Part shown: in pieces, positions 48,415 to 58,132 of the stretch | Position numbering within the stretch: the first letter of the stretch is position 1 | Layout: the number at the start of each line of letters is the position of its first letter | From: CAZMVY01 sp964653435 | Lineage (GTDB): Bacteria > Planctomycetota > Phycisphaerae > UBA1845 > PWPN01 | DNA: 64,000 nucleotides | Assembly: GCA_964653435.1 (NCBI GenBank) | Contig: CAZZFA010000005.1 | Location: 35,723 to 99,722, forward strand | Direction of reading: 5' to 3' | Made by a program: the position numbers and the translations under genes | The notes under the pieces: model-generated | Told to the model about the DNA's origin: nothing | The model's database searches: none | Seen by the model: only the letters and a program-made list of their open reading frames with translations

Positions 48415-50784
48415 TCAGTCTCCCTCGAGGCGGGCCGCCGCCACCACCGCCTGCCCCAGCGCAAGGCCGCCGTCGCCCGGCGGCACGCGCCGGTGCGTCA
48501 GGACCGACAACCCGCGTGCCTCCAGCAGCTCACGAGTCCGTGCCAGCAGGATCTGATTCGCGAACGACCCGCCGGTCAGCGTGACAACTTTCACAGGAAA
48601 CTCCGCGACCGAAAAATCCACGCCTCGCGCCAGCATCTGCGCTACCGTCTCATGGAAGCGTGCTGCTATCCAACAGAGATCCCGGCCCGCTTCGACGTCC
48701 GCGGCGATTGTCCGAATCGCTGGACGCCAATCGAGCGTAATCATACCATCTTCGCGGTTTATATCAAACGGGTACGCCTCACAGGAGGAACCGTCGGGTA
48801 TCCCGGCGCCCCGCCACCACCGGCTCGCCGCCTCTTCCAGCGCCATGGCCGCCTGTGCCTCATGCCCGTTGTATTCGCACGCACCGGCGAGAAACGCTAC
48901 GGCATCGAAAAATCGTCCGAGACTTGACGTCGCAACGCAATTCACGCCGCGTTCGAGCATCTGCAGGATGAGAGCCGCTTGCTCCGCGCGGTCGCGGTAC
49001 AGTATCTCGACAAGCCGACGTGTTTGCGCCGCCCCCACCGACTCGTTCAGGACGCTCAGCGCCGGTCGAATCGTCTGCCTCGCCGCCGCATCCCCGCCCG
49101 GCAAGGCGAAATAACGAAGATGACCGACCCGCCGGAAGTTCGCTTCGTCGGCCAACAGCAGTTCGCAGCCCCAGATGGCGTTGTCCGTACCGTAGCCGGT
49201 GCCGTCGCAGGCGACGCCGAGCACCGGACCCCTCACGCCGTTTTCCGCCATGCACGCGGCGACGTGCGCATGATGGTGCTGCACGCGTTCGAGCCGCTGC
49301 GGCTGCCGCTGTGCGTATTGCGTCGACAGGTACGCCGGATGCAGGTCGCAGGCGATGCACTCCGGCCGGCAGCGCAACAGCTCCGCAAGCTGTTCGATCG
49401 TGCGGACGAAATGCCGATACGTCGCCGGAGACTTCAGATCGCCCAGATGCTCGCTCAGCACCGCATCACGCCCGTGGTAAAGGCAGATCGTCGTCTTGAG
49501 TTCGCCGCCGACCGCCAGGATGGGCACACGTGCCGCCCGATCGAGCAGCACGGCGGCCGGGGCGTACCCCCGCGCCCGCCGGATCGGAACGACCGCTCCA
49601 CCGGATGCGATGATCACCGAATCGTCCACACGCCGGGCGATGTCACGGTCGTGGAGCAGAAACGCGTCGGCCAGCCCGCCCAGCCGCGCCAACGCCTCGT
49701 CGTTGTCGCAGGTCAGCGGTTCCTCCGACGGATTGCCCGATGTCATCACCAGCGGAGGCAGTCCTTCCGCGAACAGGAGGTAATGTACCGGCGCATACGG
49801 CAGAAGCAGCCCGATGTGCGGCGAGTCGAACGCTACCCGCTCGCTGAGTCTCGGGGGCCGGGTTGCGGGATCCGGGATGCCGGGCTCGGTCCCCGGCCGC
49901 CGGCGCCCGGTCCGTGTTCCCTCCGCCCTGGGCACCAGCACGATCGGCCGCTCCACGGTCTGCATCTCTCGGGCGGCCTGCTCGCTGATCTCGGCGAGTT
50001 GCCTCGCTGCGTCCAGATCCGGCACCATGACCGCAAACGGCTTGGTCTCCCGACCCTTGCGTCGCCGCAGAAGCTCGACCGGCTCGTCGCGATCCGCGCG
50101 GCACGCGAGATGGAACCCTCCGATTCCCTTGATCGCCACGATCCGTCCATCCCGCAGCAGCCTCGCCGTTTGCGCCAGCGGATCACCCGCCAGCGGATGG
50201 CCCGTCGCATCGGTCAACCACAGCCGCGGCCCGCAGACCGGGCAGGCGTTCGGCTGCGCATGGAATCGCCGGTCCGCCGGATCGTCATACTCCCGCCGGC
50301 ACGGTCCGCACATGCGGAACTTCCGCATCGTGGTCCCCGGGCGGTCGTAGGGCACCGACTCGATAATCGAGTACCGCGGCCCGCAGTTCGTGCAGTTGAT
50401 GAACGGGTAGCGGTACCGCCGATCCGTGGGATCGAACAGTTCGCGGAGGCAGTCGGCACACACGGCCGCGTCGGGCGTGATACCCACATCCTGTCGCGGG
50501 TCCGCGCGGCTGTCGACAATGGTGAACGCGGCCTGATGCCGCACCGGCACGGCGACCGAACGCAACTCGTAGATCTGCGCCAGGGGCGGCCGCTCCTCGC
50601 GAAGCCGCCGCTCGAACAGGGCAAGGGCGTCCTCGTCGCCTTCGATCTCAATCCAGGCGCCATGCGAGTCGTTGCCGACCAGCCCGCCCAGGCCGAGTTC
50701 CGTCGCCAGACGATAGACGAACGGACGGAATCCGACTCCCTGCACCTGACCCCGCACGGAAACATGATGCCGCAGGCGTGCCAT
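48415..50784 (-). CDS. hypF: Carbamoyltransferase HypF
   Basis: 789 residues. It makes the carbamoyl group for CN ligands from carbamoyl phosphate and ATP, and hands it to HypE. Domains in order: acylphosphatase (VRGQVQGVGFRPFVYRLA, 1-90), two zinc fingers (CADCLRELFDPTDRRYRYPF...CTNC and CGPCRREYDDPADRRFHAQP...CPVC), YrdC-like (IVAIKGIGGFHLACRAD), and Kae1-like (HHHAHVAACMAE, VACDGTGYGTDNAIWGCE, VVTLTGGSFANQIL). A Pro/Arg-rich insert (RTGRRRPGTEPGIPDPATRP) lies between YrdC-like strands and looks like a loop. First gene of the hyp run; start ATG 50784. The promoter must lie in the 166-nt gap up to the next divergent gene. Confidence 0.97.
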   Translation of the reverse strand: MARLRHHVSVRGQVQGVGFRPFVYRLATELGLGGLVGNDSHGAWIEIEGDEDALALFERRLREERPPLAQIYELRSVAVPVRHQAAFTIVDSRADPRQDVGITPDAAVCADCLRELFDPTDRRYRYPFINCTNCGPRYSIIESVPYDRPGTTMRKFRMCGPCRREYDDPADRRFHAQPNACPVCGPRLWLTDATGHPLAGDPLAQTARLLRDGRIVAIKGIGGFHLACRADRDEPVELLRRRKGRETKPFAVMVPDLDAARQLAEISEQAAREMQTVERPIVLVPRAEGTRTGRRRPGTEPGIPDPATRPPRLSERVAFDSPHIGLLLPYAPVHYLLFAEGLPPLVMTSGNPSEEPLTCDNDEALARLGGLADAFLLHDRDIARRVDDSVIIASGGAVVPIRRARGYAPAAVLLDRAARVPILAVGGELKTTICLYHGRDAVLSEHLGDLKSPATYRHFVRTIEQLAELLRCRPECIACDLHPAYLSTQYAQRQPQRLERVQHHHAHVAACMAENGVRGPVLGVACDGTGYGTDNAIWGCELLLADEANFRRVGHLRYFALPGGDAAARQTIRPALSVLNESVGAAQTRRLVEILYRDRAEQAALILQMLERGVNCVATSSLGRFFDAVAFLAGACEYNGHEAQAAMALEEAASRWWRGAGIPDGSSCEAYPFDINREDGMITLDWRPAIRTIAADVEAGRDLCWIAARFHETVAQMLARGVDFSVAEFPVKVVTLTGGSFANQILLARTRELLEARGLSVLTHRRVPPGDGGLALGQAVVAAARLEGD

Positions 50785-50950
50785 ATTGATCGCGCGTCCG
50801 CCCCGTTCTTAAGGGTTCACGCCGACGTAATCAAGGCGTCGCGCCCGCCAGACAGAGCCCTCCTTCCGATAACAGTCGGCCTTTACAGACCATCGGGCCC
50901 GCCGCACATCAAAGGCAAGCTGCGCCCCCGCCTTGCCGATACAGAAAGAT

Positions 50951-51172
50951 ATGGATCCGACCGAACTGGCCGTGTCGTTGACGAATCTGAAATCGGCGGA
51001 GCTGACGACGCGGATTCAGTACGCCGTCGCCGCCAAGGTGCTCAAGCTGGCCGATCAGCAGGGTGCCGGCGTCGTTCAATTGCTACGGGCCGCAACCGAG
51101 AGCTTCGACCAGTCGCTCGCCCGGGCAAACACGGCCACGGATCCGGCCCGCCTGCTGGACGCGTACGCGTAA
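50951..51172 (+). CDS. YjfB-like putative motility protein
   Basis: 73 residues from ATG 50951. MDPTELAVSLTNLKSAELTT, then IQYAVAAKVLKLADQQGAGVVQLL and a helical end fits the small YjfB family (PF14070), linked to motility by name only. It is fully helical with no export signal. Its presence agrees with the fliM fragment at the left edge. It is divergent from hypF (166-nt gap) and convergent with the BRCT-like gene (12 nt). The family match is by eye on a short sequence. Confidence 0.65.
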   Translation: MDPTELAVSLTNLKSAELTTRIQYAVAAKVLKLADQQGAGVVQLLRAATESFDQSLARANTATDPARLLDAYA

Positions 51173-51184
51173 CGACGCGGCCTC

Positions 51185-52900
51185 TCAGCCGGCAGCCCTC
51201 GCCACACCCACCCCAAGCCGCCCCAGGAAGTCCAGAATCTCCGCCGTCGTCATCGTGGGGATCACCAGTTTTTGGGCTTCCGCCTTGAACTGGTTGTACC
51301 GATCCGAATCCGCCGGCCTGTCGGGGACATTTCCGAGCACGACGAAATCCGTGTGTTCATCGACCCCGTCGACGACACGCGCCCCCCACCCGGTGATCAG
51401 GTTCCGAAGCTTCCGCCCGCCCGGATCGTCGATCACGCCGTCGAGATTCAGGTCGAAATCGCCCGCCACGGCGAAGGCGATCGCCTTCGGCGGCACGCGG
51501 TACCCGATGAACTGGAGAAACTCCAGCCGCGTGAGGATCGGCAGCGACAACCCCTGGGCCGCCGACTTGATCTGGTTGAAGCGGTCGAGCGTCTTGCGCT
51601 GTTCGTCGGCGCGAATCCGCGCGGCCTCATCCTCCGGCTTGTTCCCGGCGGGAGCCGCCCGATAGAAGGGCGGCAGGCCGAGCACGACGAAGTCGGTCTG
51701 CTCGTCCACGTTGTCGACGACATGCCCGCCCCACGACTCGATGAGCTTTCTGACCTTTACGCCGCCGGGGTCGTCGATTTCCCCACCCTTGTCGAAGCTC
51801 AGGTTGAAATCTCCCGCGACGGCGAAGTTGAACGTGCGCCCGCGTTCAAACACCGGGTTGGCCACGAGATCTCCGGCTACGACGATGCCGCCCGGTTCTT
51901 CCAGACTCGTGATCTTGCACTGCGACGTATCGGGAAACACCTCGGTGACCTCAAGGGTCGCCTTGCCACGGCCTTCCTTGCTCACGCCGCGAAACGGCGA
52001 GTATACGGCGAACGTCATGCCCGGCATGACCCGGTCCCGTTTGCCGATGTCGATGTAGGCCACCGCCTGATCCGCCAACACGCGAATCACCTTGCCGTCG
52101 GCCTGCCGCAGCACCGCCATCGGATCGTTCGACGGGCGGAACTTCGCGAGCTGGGCCACGAGCGAGTTGATGTTCTGCTGTTTTTCGGCGTCGGCCTTCT
52201 GGAGTTTCGCGAGCGATGCCTGCATTTCGCCGAAACGCTGGTCCATCTCCTGCAGGCGTGCCAGCTCATCGGCGGCCTTGCTCACGTCCTGATCAAGCTG
52301 CAGGGAAGCCACGTCCTTCTTGAGCAGTTTCGCGACCAGAAGCTCGATCGGCTTCACCTGCTGCTTCAGGCCGGCCTCGGTGGCCTGCGTCTGCTGCTCG
52401 TAGGACTGTTTGAACTCGTCCGTCCTGGCCCCGAACTCCTTCTCGCGCGACTCGAAGCCCTTGATCAGCTCATCGTACCGTGCCGAGGCCGCCTGGGCCT
52501 TCTCCTCACAGGCCTGGGCCTCCTTGCTCTTGCTCAGGCATAGCTGCCAGACCTGCCGCATCGCCGCGATCAGACGGGCATCGAGATTGCTCGGCCCCCC
52601 GCCTTTGACGATCTGCTCGCGGAGGACCTTGATCTCCTGCTCGATCGCAGGGAACTCCGCATCCGACTTGCCCGTGAGAAGGTTCGCCAGCGTGCCGTAT
52701 TGCTCCCGGGCCGCCTGCTCCTTCTCCGCTGCGCTGCGCGCGTTCGCCGCCGCCGCCTCTGCGCGCTGGCGCAGATCCTCCTGTTGCGTATACATCAGCA
52801 CGAGGAACACCAGTGCGACGACTGTTACCGCCACGAAGGCGATCAACGCGACGTGTACGCCTGTCAGAACCGGGCCGCCTTGAGGCCGGGCAACCGCCAT
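51185..52900 (-). CDS. Membrane-anchored coiled-coil protein with two BRCT-like repeats
   Basis: 571 residues from ATG 52900 with AGGAGG 8 nt upstream. A membrane helix (VALIAFVAVTVVALVFLVLMY) is followed by a long coiled coil (about 40-270: QRAEAAAANARSAAEKEQAA, ELARLQEMDQRFGEMQASLAK). A small beta domain follows (VIRVLADQAVAYIDIGKRDRVMPGMTF). Then come two related C-terminal units beginning FAVAGDFNLSFD (about 357) and FAVAGDFDLNLD (about 475), each continuing KVRKLIESWGGHVVDNVDEQTDFVVLG, with an FLQFIGYR-type end. The GG, hydrophobic strand and TDFVVLG pattern is BRCT-like. Bacterial BRCT is normally in DNA ligase; here it is on a membrane protein. Function unknown. Confidence 0.8.
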   Translation of the reverse strand: MAVARPQGGPVLTGVHVALIAFVAVTVVALVFLVLMYTQQEDLRQRAEAAAANARSAAEKEQAAREQYGTLANLLTGKSDAEFPAIEQEIKVLREQIVKGGGPSNLDARLIAAMRQVWQLCLSKSKEAQACEEKAQAASARYDELIKGFESREKEFGARTDEFKQSYEQQTQATEAGLKQQVKPIELLVAKLLKKDVASLQLDQDVSKAADELARLQEMDQRFGEMQASLAKLQKADAEKQQNINSLVAQLAKFRPSNDPMAVLRQADGKVIRVLADQAVAYIDIGKRDRVMPGMTFAVYSPFRGVSKEGRGKATLEVTEVFPDTSQCKITSLEEPGGIVVAGDLVANPVFERGRTFNFAVAGDFNLSFDKGGEIDDPGGVKVRKLIESWGGHVVDNVDEQTDFVVLGLPPFYRAAPAGNKPEDEAARIRADEQRKTLDRFNQIKSAAQGLSLPILTRLEFLQFIGYRVPPKAIAFAVAGDFDLNLDGVIDDPGGRKLRNLITGWGARVVDGVDEHTDFVVLGNVPDRPADSDRYNQFKAEAQKLVIPTMTTAEILDFLGRLGVGVARAAG

Positions 52901-53143
52901 CCGGAAACCTCCTGGTGGGAAAACACGCCCGCACGGCAAGAACGGCACGGCCTCGGATCATCCGCGCCGTCAAACGTCAGGCGGGTGCGTGCCGCGTCGC
53001 ATGCCATGTGCGCCGCGCCTGGCCAATCCGTCTTCGGGACGCGACCGGGCAACACCCTGCCGGCCCGCCCGCACTCAGCGCGGACATTCTGACCGCCGGC
53101 GCGGGGCTTGTCAACGAACGCCAACCGCGGTAATGACAACGGG

Positions 53144-54391
53144 ATGAATCCGCCCTCTCTCGACGAACAGTTGGCATTGCTCACGCGAGGCTGCCAGGAG
53201 ATCTACCGCCTCGACGATCTCCGCCGAAAGCTCGAGCGGGCCGTCGGCGAACGGCGGCAACTCCGCATCAAGCTCGGCCTGGACCCCAGCGCCCCCGATA
53301 TCCACCTGGGGCATGCCGTCGTCCTCCGCAAGATGCGGCAGTTTCAAGACTTAGGGCATCGCGCGGTCCTGATTATCGGCGATTACACGGCGATGATCGG
53401 CGATCCCACCGGCCGCAGCAAGACGCGGCCTGTGCTCAGCCCCCAGCAGATCGAGGCCAACGCCGCCACCTACCTCGAACAGGCCGGCAAAATCCTCGAT
53501 ACCTCGCCCGAGAAGCTTGAAATCCGCCGCAACAGCGAGTGGCTCGCCCCGATGACCTTCGCCGATGTGCTCAAACTCGCGGCGAAAATGACCGTCGCGC
53601 GGATGCTCGAACGCGACACCTTCGCGAAGCGATACTCCGCGGGCGTGGAGATCTACATTCACGAGTTTCTCTACCCCCTGATGCAGGGCCACGACAGCGT
53701 TGTGGTCCGCGCCGATGTGGAACTCGGCGGCACCGATCAGACGTTCAATAATCTCGTCGGGCGCGACTTCCAGGCCGACGCCGGCCAGGAACCTCAGGTC
53801 GTCATGATCATGCCGATCCTCGTCGGCCTTGACGGGCAGGAGAAGATGTCGAAATCCCTTGGGAATTACGTCGGCGTGTCCGAGTCCGCTCACGACATGT
53901 TCGGCAAGCTCATGAGCGTGCCCGACGCCTGCATGGCAAACTACTACACGCTGCTGACGGATTTGCCGCCGTTCGAGATCGCCAGGCTCTGCGATCCTCA
54001 GAAGACCCACCCCATGGAGGCGAAGAAGCGGCTGGCGGAGACCGTCGCCGCGGCGTTCCACGAGCCGGGCGCCGTGCAACGGGCACGGCAGGAATGGGAG
54101 GCCATCCACCAGAAGTCCGCGCGGTCGGGCGACGAGTTCGTGGTACCGGCGGATACGCCGATCGTCACACTCAGCCCGGATGTCGTCGCCGACGGCAAGG
54201 TGCTGCCGCTCAAGCTCATCGTCGCGTGCGGATTTGCGGCCAGCAACGGCGAAGCGAGGCGATTGATCGAGGAGAAAGGCATCCGCCTGAACGGCCGGTT
54301 GGTTACGGACGCAACGGCGGCACTGGAAGTCCGGACCGGGGATGTGCTCCAGCGGGGTAAACGGAAGTTCGTGAAGTTGCAGATGCCGTAG
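53144..54391 (+). CDS. tyrS: Tyrosyl-tRNA synthetase
   Basis: 415 residues from ATG 53144. Class I enzyme, dimeric, cytoplasmic. IKLGLDPSAPDIHLGHAVVLRK carries the HIGH motif (54-57), GDYTAMIGDPTGRSKTRP the next strand, ADVELGGTDQTFNNLVGRDFQ the Tyr site and LVGLDGQEKMSKSLGNYVGV the KMSKS loop. The C-terminal 65 residues are an S4 RNA-binding domain (GEARRLIEEKGIRLNGRL). The sequence is the shorter TyrRS type with KMSKS intact. It is followed 79 nt later by the oxidoreductase gene. Confidence 0.97.
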   Translation: MNPPSLDEQLALLTRGCQEIYRLDDLRRKLERAVGERRQLRIKLGLDPSAPDIHLGHAVVLRKMRQFQDLGHRAVLIIGDYTAMIGDPTGRSKTRPVLSPQQIEANAATYLEQAGKILDTSPEKLEIRRNSEWLAPMTFADVLKLAAKMTVARMLERDTFAKRYSAGVEIYIHEFLYPLMQGHDSVVVRADVELGGTDQTFNNLVGRDFQADAGQEPQVVMIMPILVGLDGQEKMSKSLGNYVGVSESAHDMFGKLMSVPDACMANYYTLLTDLPPFEIARLCDPQKTHPMEAKKRLAETVAAAFHEPGAVQRARQEWEAIHQKSARSGDEFVVPADTPIVTLSPDVVADGKVLPLKLIVACGFAASNGEARRLIEEKGIRLNGRLVTDATAALEVRTGDVLQRGKRKFVKLQMP

Positions 54392-54470
54392 CCGCGCCCG
54401 CGCGATGAACGAGGAGAGGGCGCGGACGCCATACCCGCCCGGAGGCGGATGGCCGAGAGGAGGTACACAA

Positions 54471-55526
54471 ATGCCCAGGACCTATGGATTCGGCATAGTC
54501 GGAACCGGCATGATCGGCGCGTTTCACGCCGAGGCGATCAAACAACTCCCGAACGCAAGGCTCGTGGCCGCCTGCGATGCGGCGCCCGGCCGCGCCGCGG
54601 AATTCGGCCGCAAGCACGGCTGCGAAGGAATGGATGATCTCGAAAAGTTCCTGTCGCGGGACGACATCGACGTCGTCACGATCGGCACGCCCAGCGGCAC
54701 GCACGCCGACATTGCCATCGCCGTGGCAAAGCACGGCAAACACTGCATCAGCGAAAAGCCGATGGACATCACGCTCGACCGCATCGATCGTATGATCGAG
54801 GCCCACGAGAAGGCCGGCACGACGCTCGGCGGAATCTTCAACTACCGGTTCATGGAAACGACCCGCCTCTTCAAGCAGGCCGTCGAGCAGGGCCGCTTCG
54901 GCCGCCTGACCTTCGGCATGGCTTACGGCCCATGGTGGCGCGACCAGGCGTACTACGACAGCGGCGGCTGGCGCGGGACCTGGGCGATGGACGGAGGCGG
55001 CGCCCTGATGAACCAGGGCATTCACACGATCGATCTCCTGCAGTGGTTCATGGGCCCGGTCAGACGCGTGATCGCCATGACGGCGTGCGTCGCCCATGAG
55101 CGAATCGAGGTCGAGGACACCGGTGCCGCTACGCTCGAGTTCGCCAACGGCGCCCTGGGTACGATCGCCTGCACGACCAGCATGTGGCCGGGACATTTCC
55201 GCATCGTCGAGGTCGCCGGCACGGACGGTACCGTCGCGATGGCCGACCAGAGTTTCTTCTTCTGGCAGTTCCGCAGGGAAACCCCCGCCGACGGCGAAAT
55301 CCGCCGCCGGCATCTGCAGTTTCCCGCCGTCTCGGTCGGCGCGGCCAACCCCTCCGCGGGCATGACCGCCGATCTGCACCGGGAGAACTTCCGGGAGTTC
55401 CTCAGCGCGATCGACGAGCATCGTCGCCCGGCGATCGACGGCCACGAGGCCCGCAAGGCGGTGCAGATTATCCTGGCCATCTACGAATCCGCGAAGAACG
55501 GCGGGAAACCCGTGGAGCTGTCGTAA
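54471..55526 (+). CDS. Gfo/Idh/MocA family oxidoreductase
   Basis: 351 residues from ATG 54471, preceded by GAGAGGAGG. NAD(P)-binding Rossmann start YGFGIVGTGMIGAFHAEAI; IDVVTIGTPSGTHADIAIAVAKHGKHCISEKPMDIT includes the EKP motif typical of the family; the C-terminal half (GGIFNYRFMETTRLFKQAVEQGRFGRL, GGALMNQGIHTIDLLQWFMG) forms the substrate domain. These enzymes oxidise or reduce sugar-like alcohols such as inositols; substrate cannot be told. Planctomycetes have many. It follows tyrS in the same direction and could share its transcript. Confidence 0.92.
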   Translation: MPRTYGFGIVGTGMIGAFHAEAIKQLPNARLVAACDAAPGRAAEFGRKHGCEGMDDLEKFLSRDDIDVVTIGTPSGTHADIAIAVAKHGKHCISEKPMDITLDRIDRMIEAHEKAGTTLGGIFNYRFMETTRLFKQAVEQGRFGRLTFGMAYGPWWRDQAYYDSGGWRGTWAMDGGGALMNQGIHTIDLLQWFMGPVRRVIAMTACVAHERIEVEDTGAATLEFANGALGTIACTTSMWPGHFRIVEVAGTDGTVAMADQSFFFWQFRRETPADGEIRRRHLQFPAVSVGAANPSAGMTADLHRENFREFLSAIDEHRRPAIDGHEARKAVQIILAIYESAKNGGKPVELS

Positions 55527-55650
55527 GCCCCGAATCCGGTGCGCCGGCACGAGGCGGCAAACGGACCGCACGCCGGCGAAGTCGGCCGCCGACGGCGAAC
55601 AGGCGGATCGCCGAACGCCGCCCACGACGTTTCACCCATTGAGAAGAATC

Positions 55651-57942
55651 ATGAACGAAGAACCCAGCGCCGCAGAAACCAGGGCCCCCGTGGCGCTCCT
55701 CGCTGCGGTCCTGTTGCTCTCCGCCTCCGGACTGATGTTCGAGCTGACGCTCACCCGCATCTTCTCCGCGACGATCTGGTACCACTATACCTTCGTCGCA
55801 ATCTCCGTCGCGCTGTTCGGATGGGGGCTTGGCGGATTCCTCGTCTACGTTCTGCGCCTCGCAAGGTTCGAATCGCACGTGCGGGCGATCCTCGTCGTGC
55901 TTTCGCTTCTGCTGGCGGTCACGTTGCCGCTGTTTCTCTACGGCATCCTGCAGTATCCGTTCACGCCCGAGCGGCTGAACTACTACTTCGTGCTCAGCCT
56001 TCTGCCCTTCCTGGCGGGCGGTGCCACGTTGAGCCTTGCCTTTGAGAGCCATGGCCGCGACGTGAATCGCCTCTATTTCACGGATCTGATCGGGGCGGCG
56101 CTGGGTACGCTGCTCGTTCCGTTTTCCGTCAGCCTGCTCGGCGCAGAAACCGCGATCCTGGCCACCGCCATCCTGCCGGCGCTCGCCGCCGTGCTCCTGA
56201 GCCTCTCGCCGGGGGCGGGCGGCCGGGCGTGGACGCTCGTCGCGGTCGCGGCGCTCGCCGGCGTCGTCTGCCTGGCGGGCTGGAACCACCGCACCCAGAC
56301 GCTCACGATCCGCGACGCACCCGGCAAGGCCCTCTACAGACTCCTGCACGATCATCCCCAGGCGCGGATCCGCAGCGATCGCTGGAACGCCTATTCGCGG
56401 ATCACGTCCGTCAGCGGCTTCGACGATTTCCATCTTGCGCGGCTCTTCATCGACAGCGACGCCGAAACGAGCGTCCTTCGCTGGGACGGCACGCGGGCGG
56501 GCATCCCCGACGGCGCGAGCTGGTTCCGCGCGCTGCCGTTTCGCCTCGCGCCGGAGCCGCACGTCCTGGTAATCGGCCCCGGCGGCGGCACCGACGTGGC
56601 CCTCGCGATCGTCACCGGCAGCCCCGCAGTCACCGCCGTGGAGATGAACCCGCTCATCGTCGAGAGCGTCCGCCGGCTCGGCGCCGAGGCAGGCAACCTC
56701 TACGACCACCCCAGGGTCCGCCTCGTCATGGACGAGGGGCGCAACTTCATCCAGCGGACGCCGGAGCGATTCGACCTGATCGTCCTGGGCTTTGTGGACT
56801 CCTGGGCCTCGGTCGCCAGCGGCGGCCTTTCGCTCACGGAGAACTATCTCTACACACGCGATGCCCTCGAGGCCTATTACGACCACCTGACCGATCGCGG
56901 CGCGCTCGTCATTATCCGCTGGCCGACCGATGTGCCGCGGCTCGTCGCGAATTCGGTAGACCTGCTTTCAAGACGCGGTCTGCCGCTCGGCGACATCGGC
57001 CGGCACATCCTGGCCGTCAGCAGCCGCAAACCCCTCGGCGAGGAGCCCGTGGAGACCGTATTCATGCTGACGCGGTCGCCGCTGTCGAACGAAACCGTTG
57101 ATACGCTTCTCGCCGGTCACGCGAACGCCCATGTGATTCAGGCCCCGTCGCGTCCGTCGGAGCAGCCCTATGCGGATCTCTTCGACGGCAAGATCACCTT
57201 CGAGCAATACACCAACGGCTTCGACACCCTCGCGACACCCGTGCAGGATGACCGCCCCTTCTATTTCGCCACGGAGAAGCCCTTCGGCATTCCCGGTTTC
57301 GTGAAGTACCTCTTCCGCCTGCCGCTGGCGCTGGTGATCGGCTTCACCGCCGTCCTGCTCCTCGCCGGATGGGTGTTCGGCTTCCGTGCGCCCGGGCCGC
57401 GGGCAATCGCCTACTTCAGTGCGCTCGGGCTGGGCTTCATCGTGTGCGAGGTCGCACTCATGCAGCGACTCATCCTGCTGCTCGGCCACCCCATCTATAC
57501 GCTCGTGGTGATCCTGTTTACCCTCCTGGTGGCCGGCGGCTGTGGAAGCTTCTTCGCCCGGCGGTTCGCGCCCGAACAGATCCGACGGGCGTTGGGCGGC
57601 ATCCTGCCCGTGGTCGTGCTTCTGATCATCGCCGGCGCGTTCGGCCTGCCCCCGCTGGTCCGGGCCGCCCTGCCGCTGAGCCTGGGCGCACGCATCCTGG
57701 TCGCGGCTTTGCTGACGTTTCCCTTCGGCTTCCTGATGGGCATGCCGTTTCCGCTGGGGCTGCGCCGGGCGGCGGCAGACGACCGCGGCGCCCCGGTGTC
57801 GGTCCTGTGGGGAATCAACGGCGTGGCGTCCGTGGTGGGTTCGATCGGCGGAATGATGCTGGCGGTGGCTGCGGGTTTTACAAGTGTTTTCCTCGCCGGC
57901 GCCGCCTGTTACGCCATCGCGTGGGCCGTCCGGCCGCGATAG
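55651..57942 (+). CDS. Membrane protein with spermidine-synthase-like domain
   Basis: 763 residues from ATG 55651. Six or seven N-terminal membrane helices (VALLAAVLLLSASGLMFELTL, FVAISVALFGWGLGGFLVYVL) lead to a soluble domain whose HVLVIGPGGGTDVALAI (about 307) and VTAVEMNPLIVESVRRLG are the SAM-type nucleotide-binding motifs of polyamine aminopropyltransferases. RFDLIVLGFVDSWASVASGG stands where the catalytic DxxDP loop is expected, without DP. Several more helices follow (FIVCEVALMQRLILLLGHPIYTL, FPFGFLMGMPFPLGLRRA). Such fusions are known in many bacteria, but their substrate is not known. Probably not a genuine spermidine synthase. Confidence 0.85.
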   Translation: MNEEPSAAETRAPVALLAAVLLLSASGLMFELTLTRIFSATIWYHYTFVAISVALFGWGLGGFLVYVLRLARFESHVRAILVVLSLLLAVTLPLFLYGILQYPFTPERLNYYFVLSLLPFLAGGATLSLAFESHGRDVNRLYFTDLIGAALGTLLVPFSVSLLGAETAILATAILPALAAVLLSLSPGAGGRAWTLVAVAALAGVVCLAGWNHRTQTLTIRDAPGKALYRLLHDHPQARIRSDRWNAYSRITSVSGFDDFHLARLFIDSDAETSVLRWDGTRAGIPDGASWFRALPFRLAPEPHVLVIGPGGGTDVALAIVTGSPAVTAVEMNPLIVESVRRLGAEAGNLYDHPRVRLVMDEGRNFIQRTPERFDLIVLGFVDSWASVASGGLSLTENYLYTRDALEAYYDHLTDRGALVIIRWPTDVPRLVANSVDLLSRRGLPLGDIGRHILAVSSRKPLGEEPVETVFMLTRSPLSNETVDTLLAGHANAHVIQAPSRPSEQPYADLFDGKITFEQYTNGFDTLATPVQDDRPFYFATEKPFGIPGFVKYLFRLPLALVIGFTAVLLLAGWVFGFRAPGPRAIAYFSALGLGFIVCEVALMQRLILLLGHPIYTLVVILFTLLVAGGCGSFFARRFAPEQIRRALGGILPVVVLLIIAGAFGLPPLVRAALPLSLGARILVAALLTFPFGFLMGMPFPLGLRRAAADDRGAPVSVLWGINGVASVVGSIGGMMLAVAAGFTSVFLAGAACYAIAWAVRPR

Positions 57943-58132
57943 CGCAAATGCCTCACGCAAGACTCGCGAAGGCCGCGGAGAGAGCCGCGATGGATCATTC
58001 CGCGGGCGCCCCGGCCGTCAGGATCCGATCCACGACGCACCGCATGCCGCACCATGCGACTGCCGAGACAATCGTTCGTCCCTGCGTTCTCTCCAAGCTC
58101 TGCGTGAGGCTTGCCACAAAACGCCCGGCCGG

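Noticed and set aside
48979..51288. 769-codon open frame on the plus strand
   Set aside because: Antisense to hypF and running through the YjfB-like gene; composition (Arg, Pro, His) is typical of a shadow frame.
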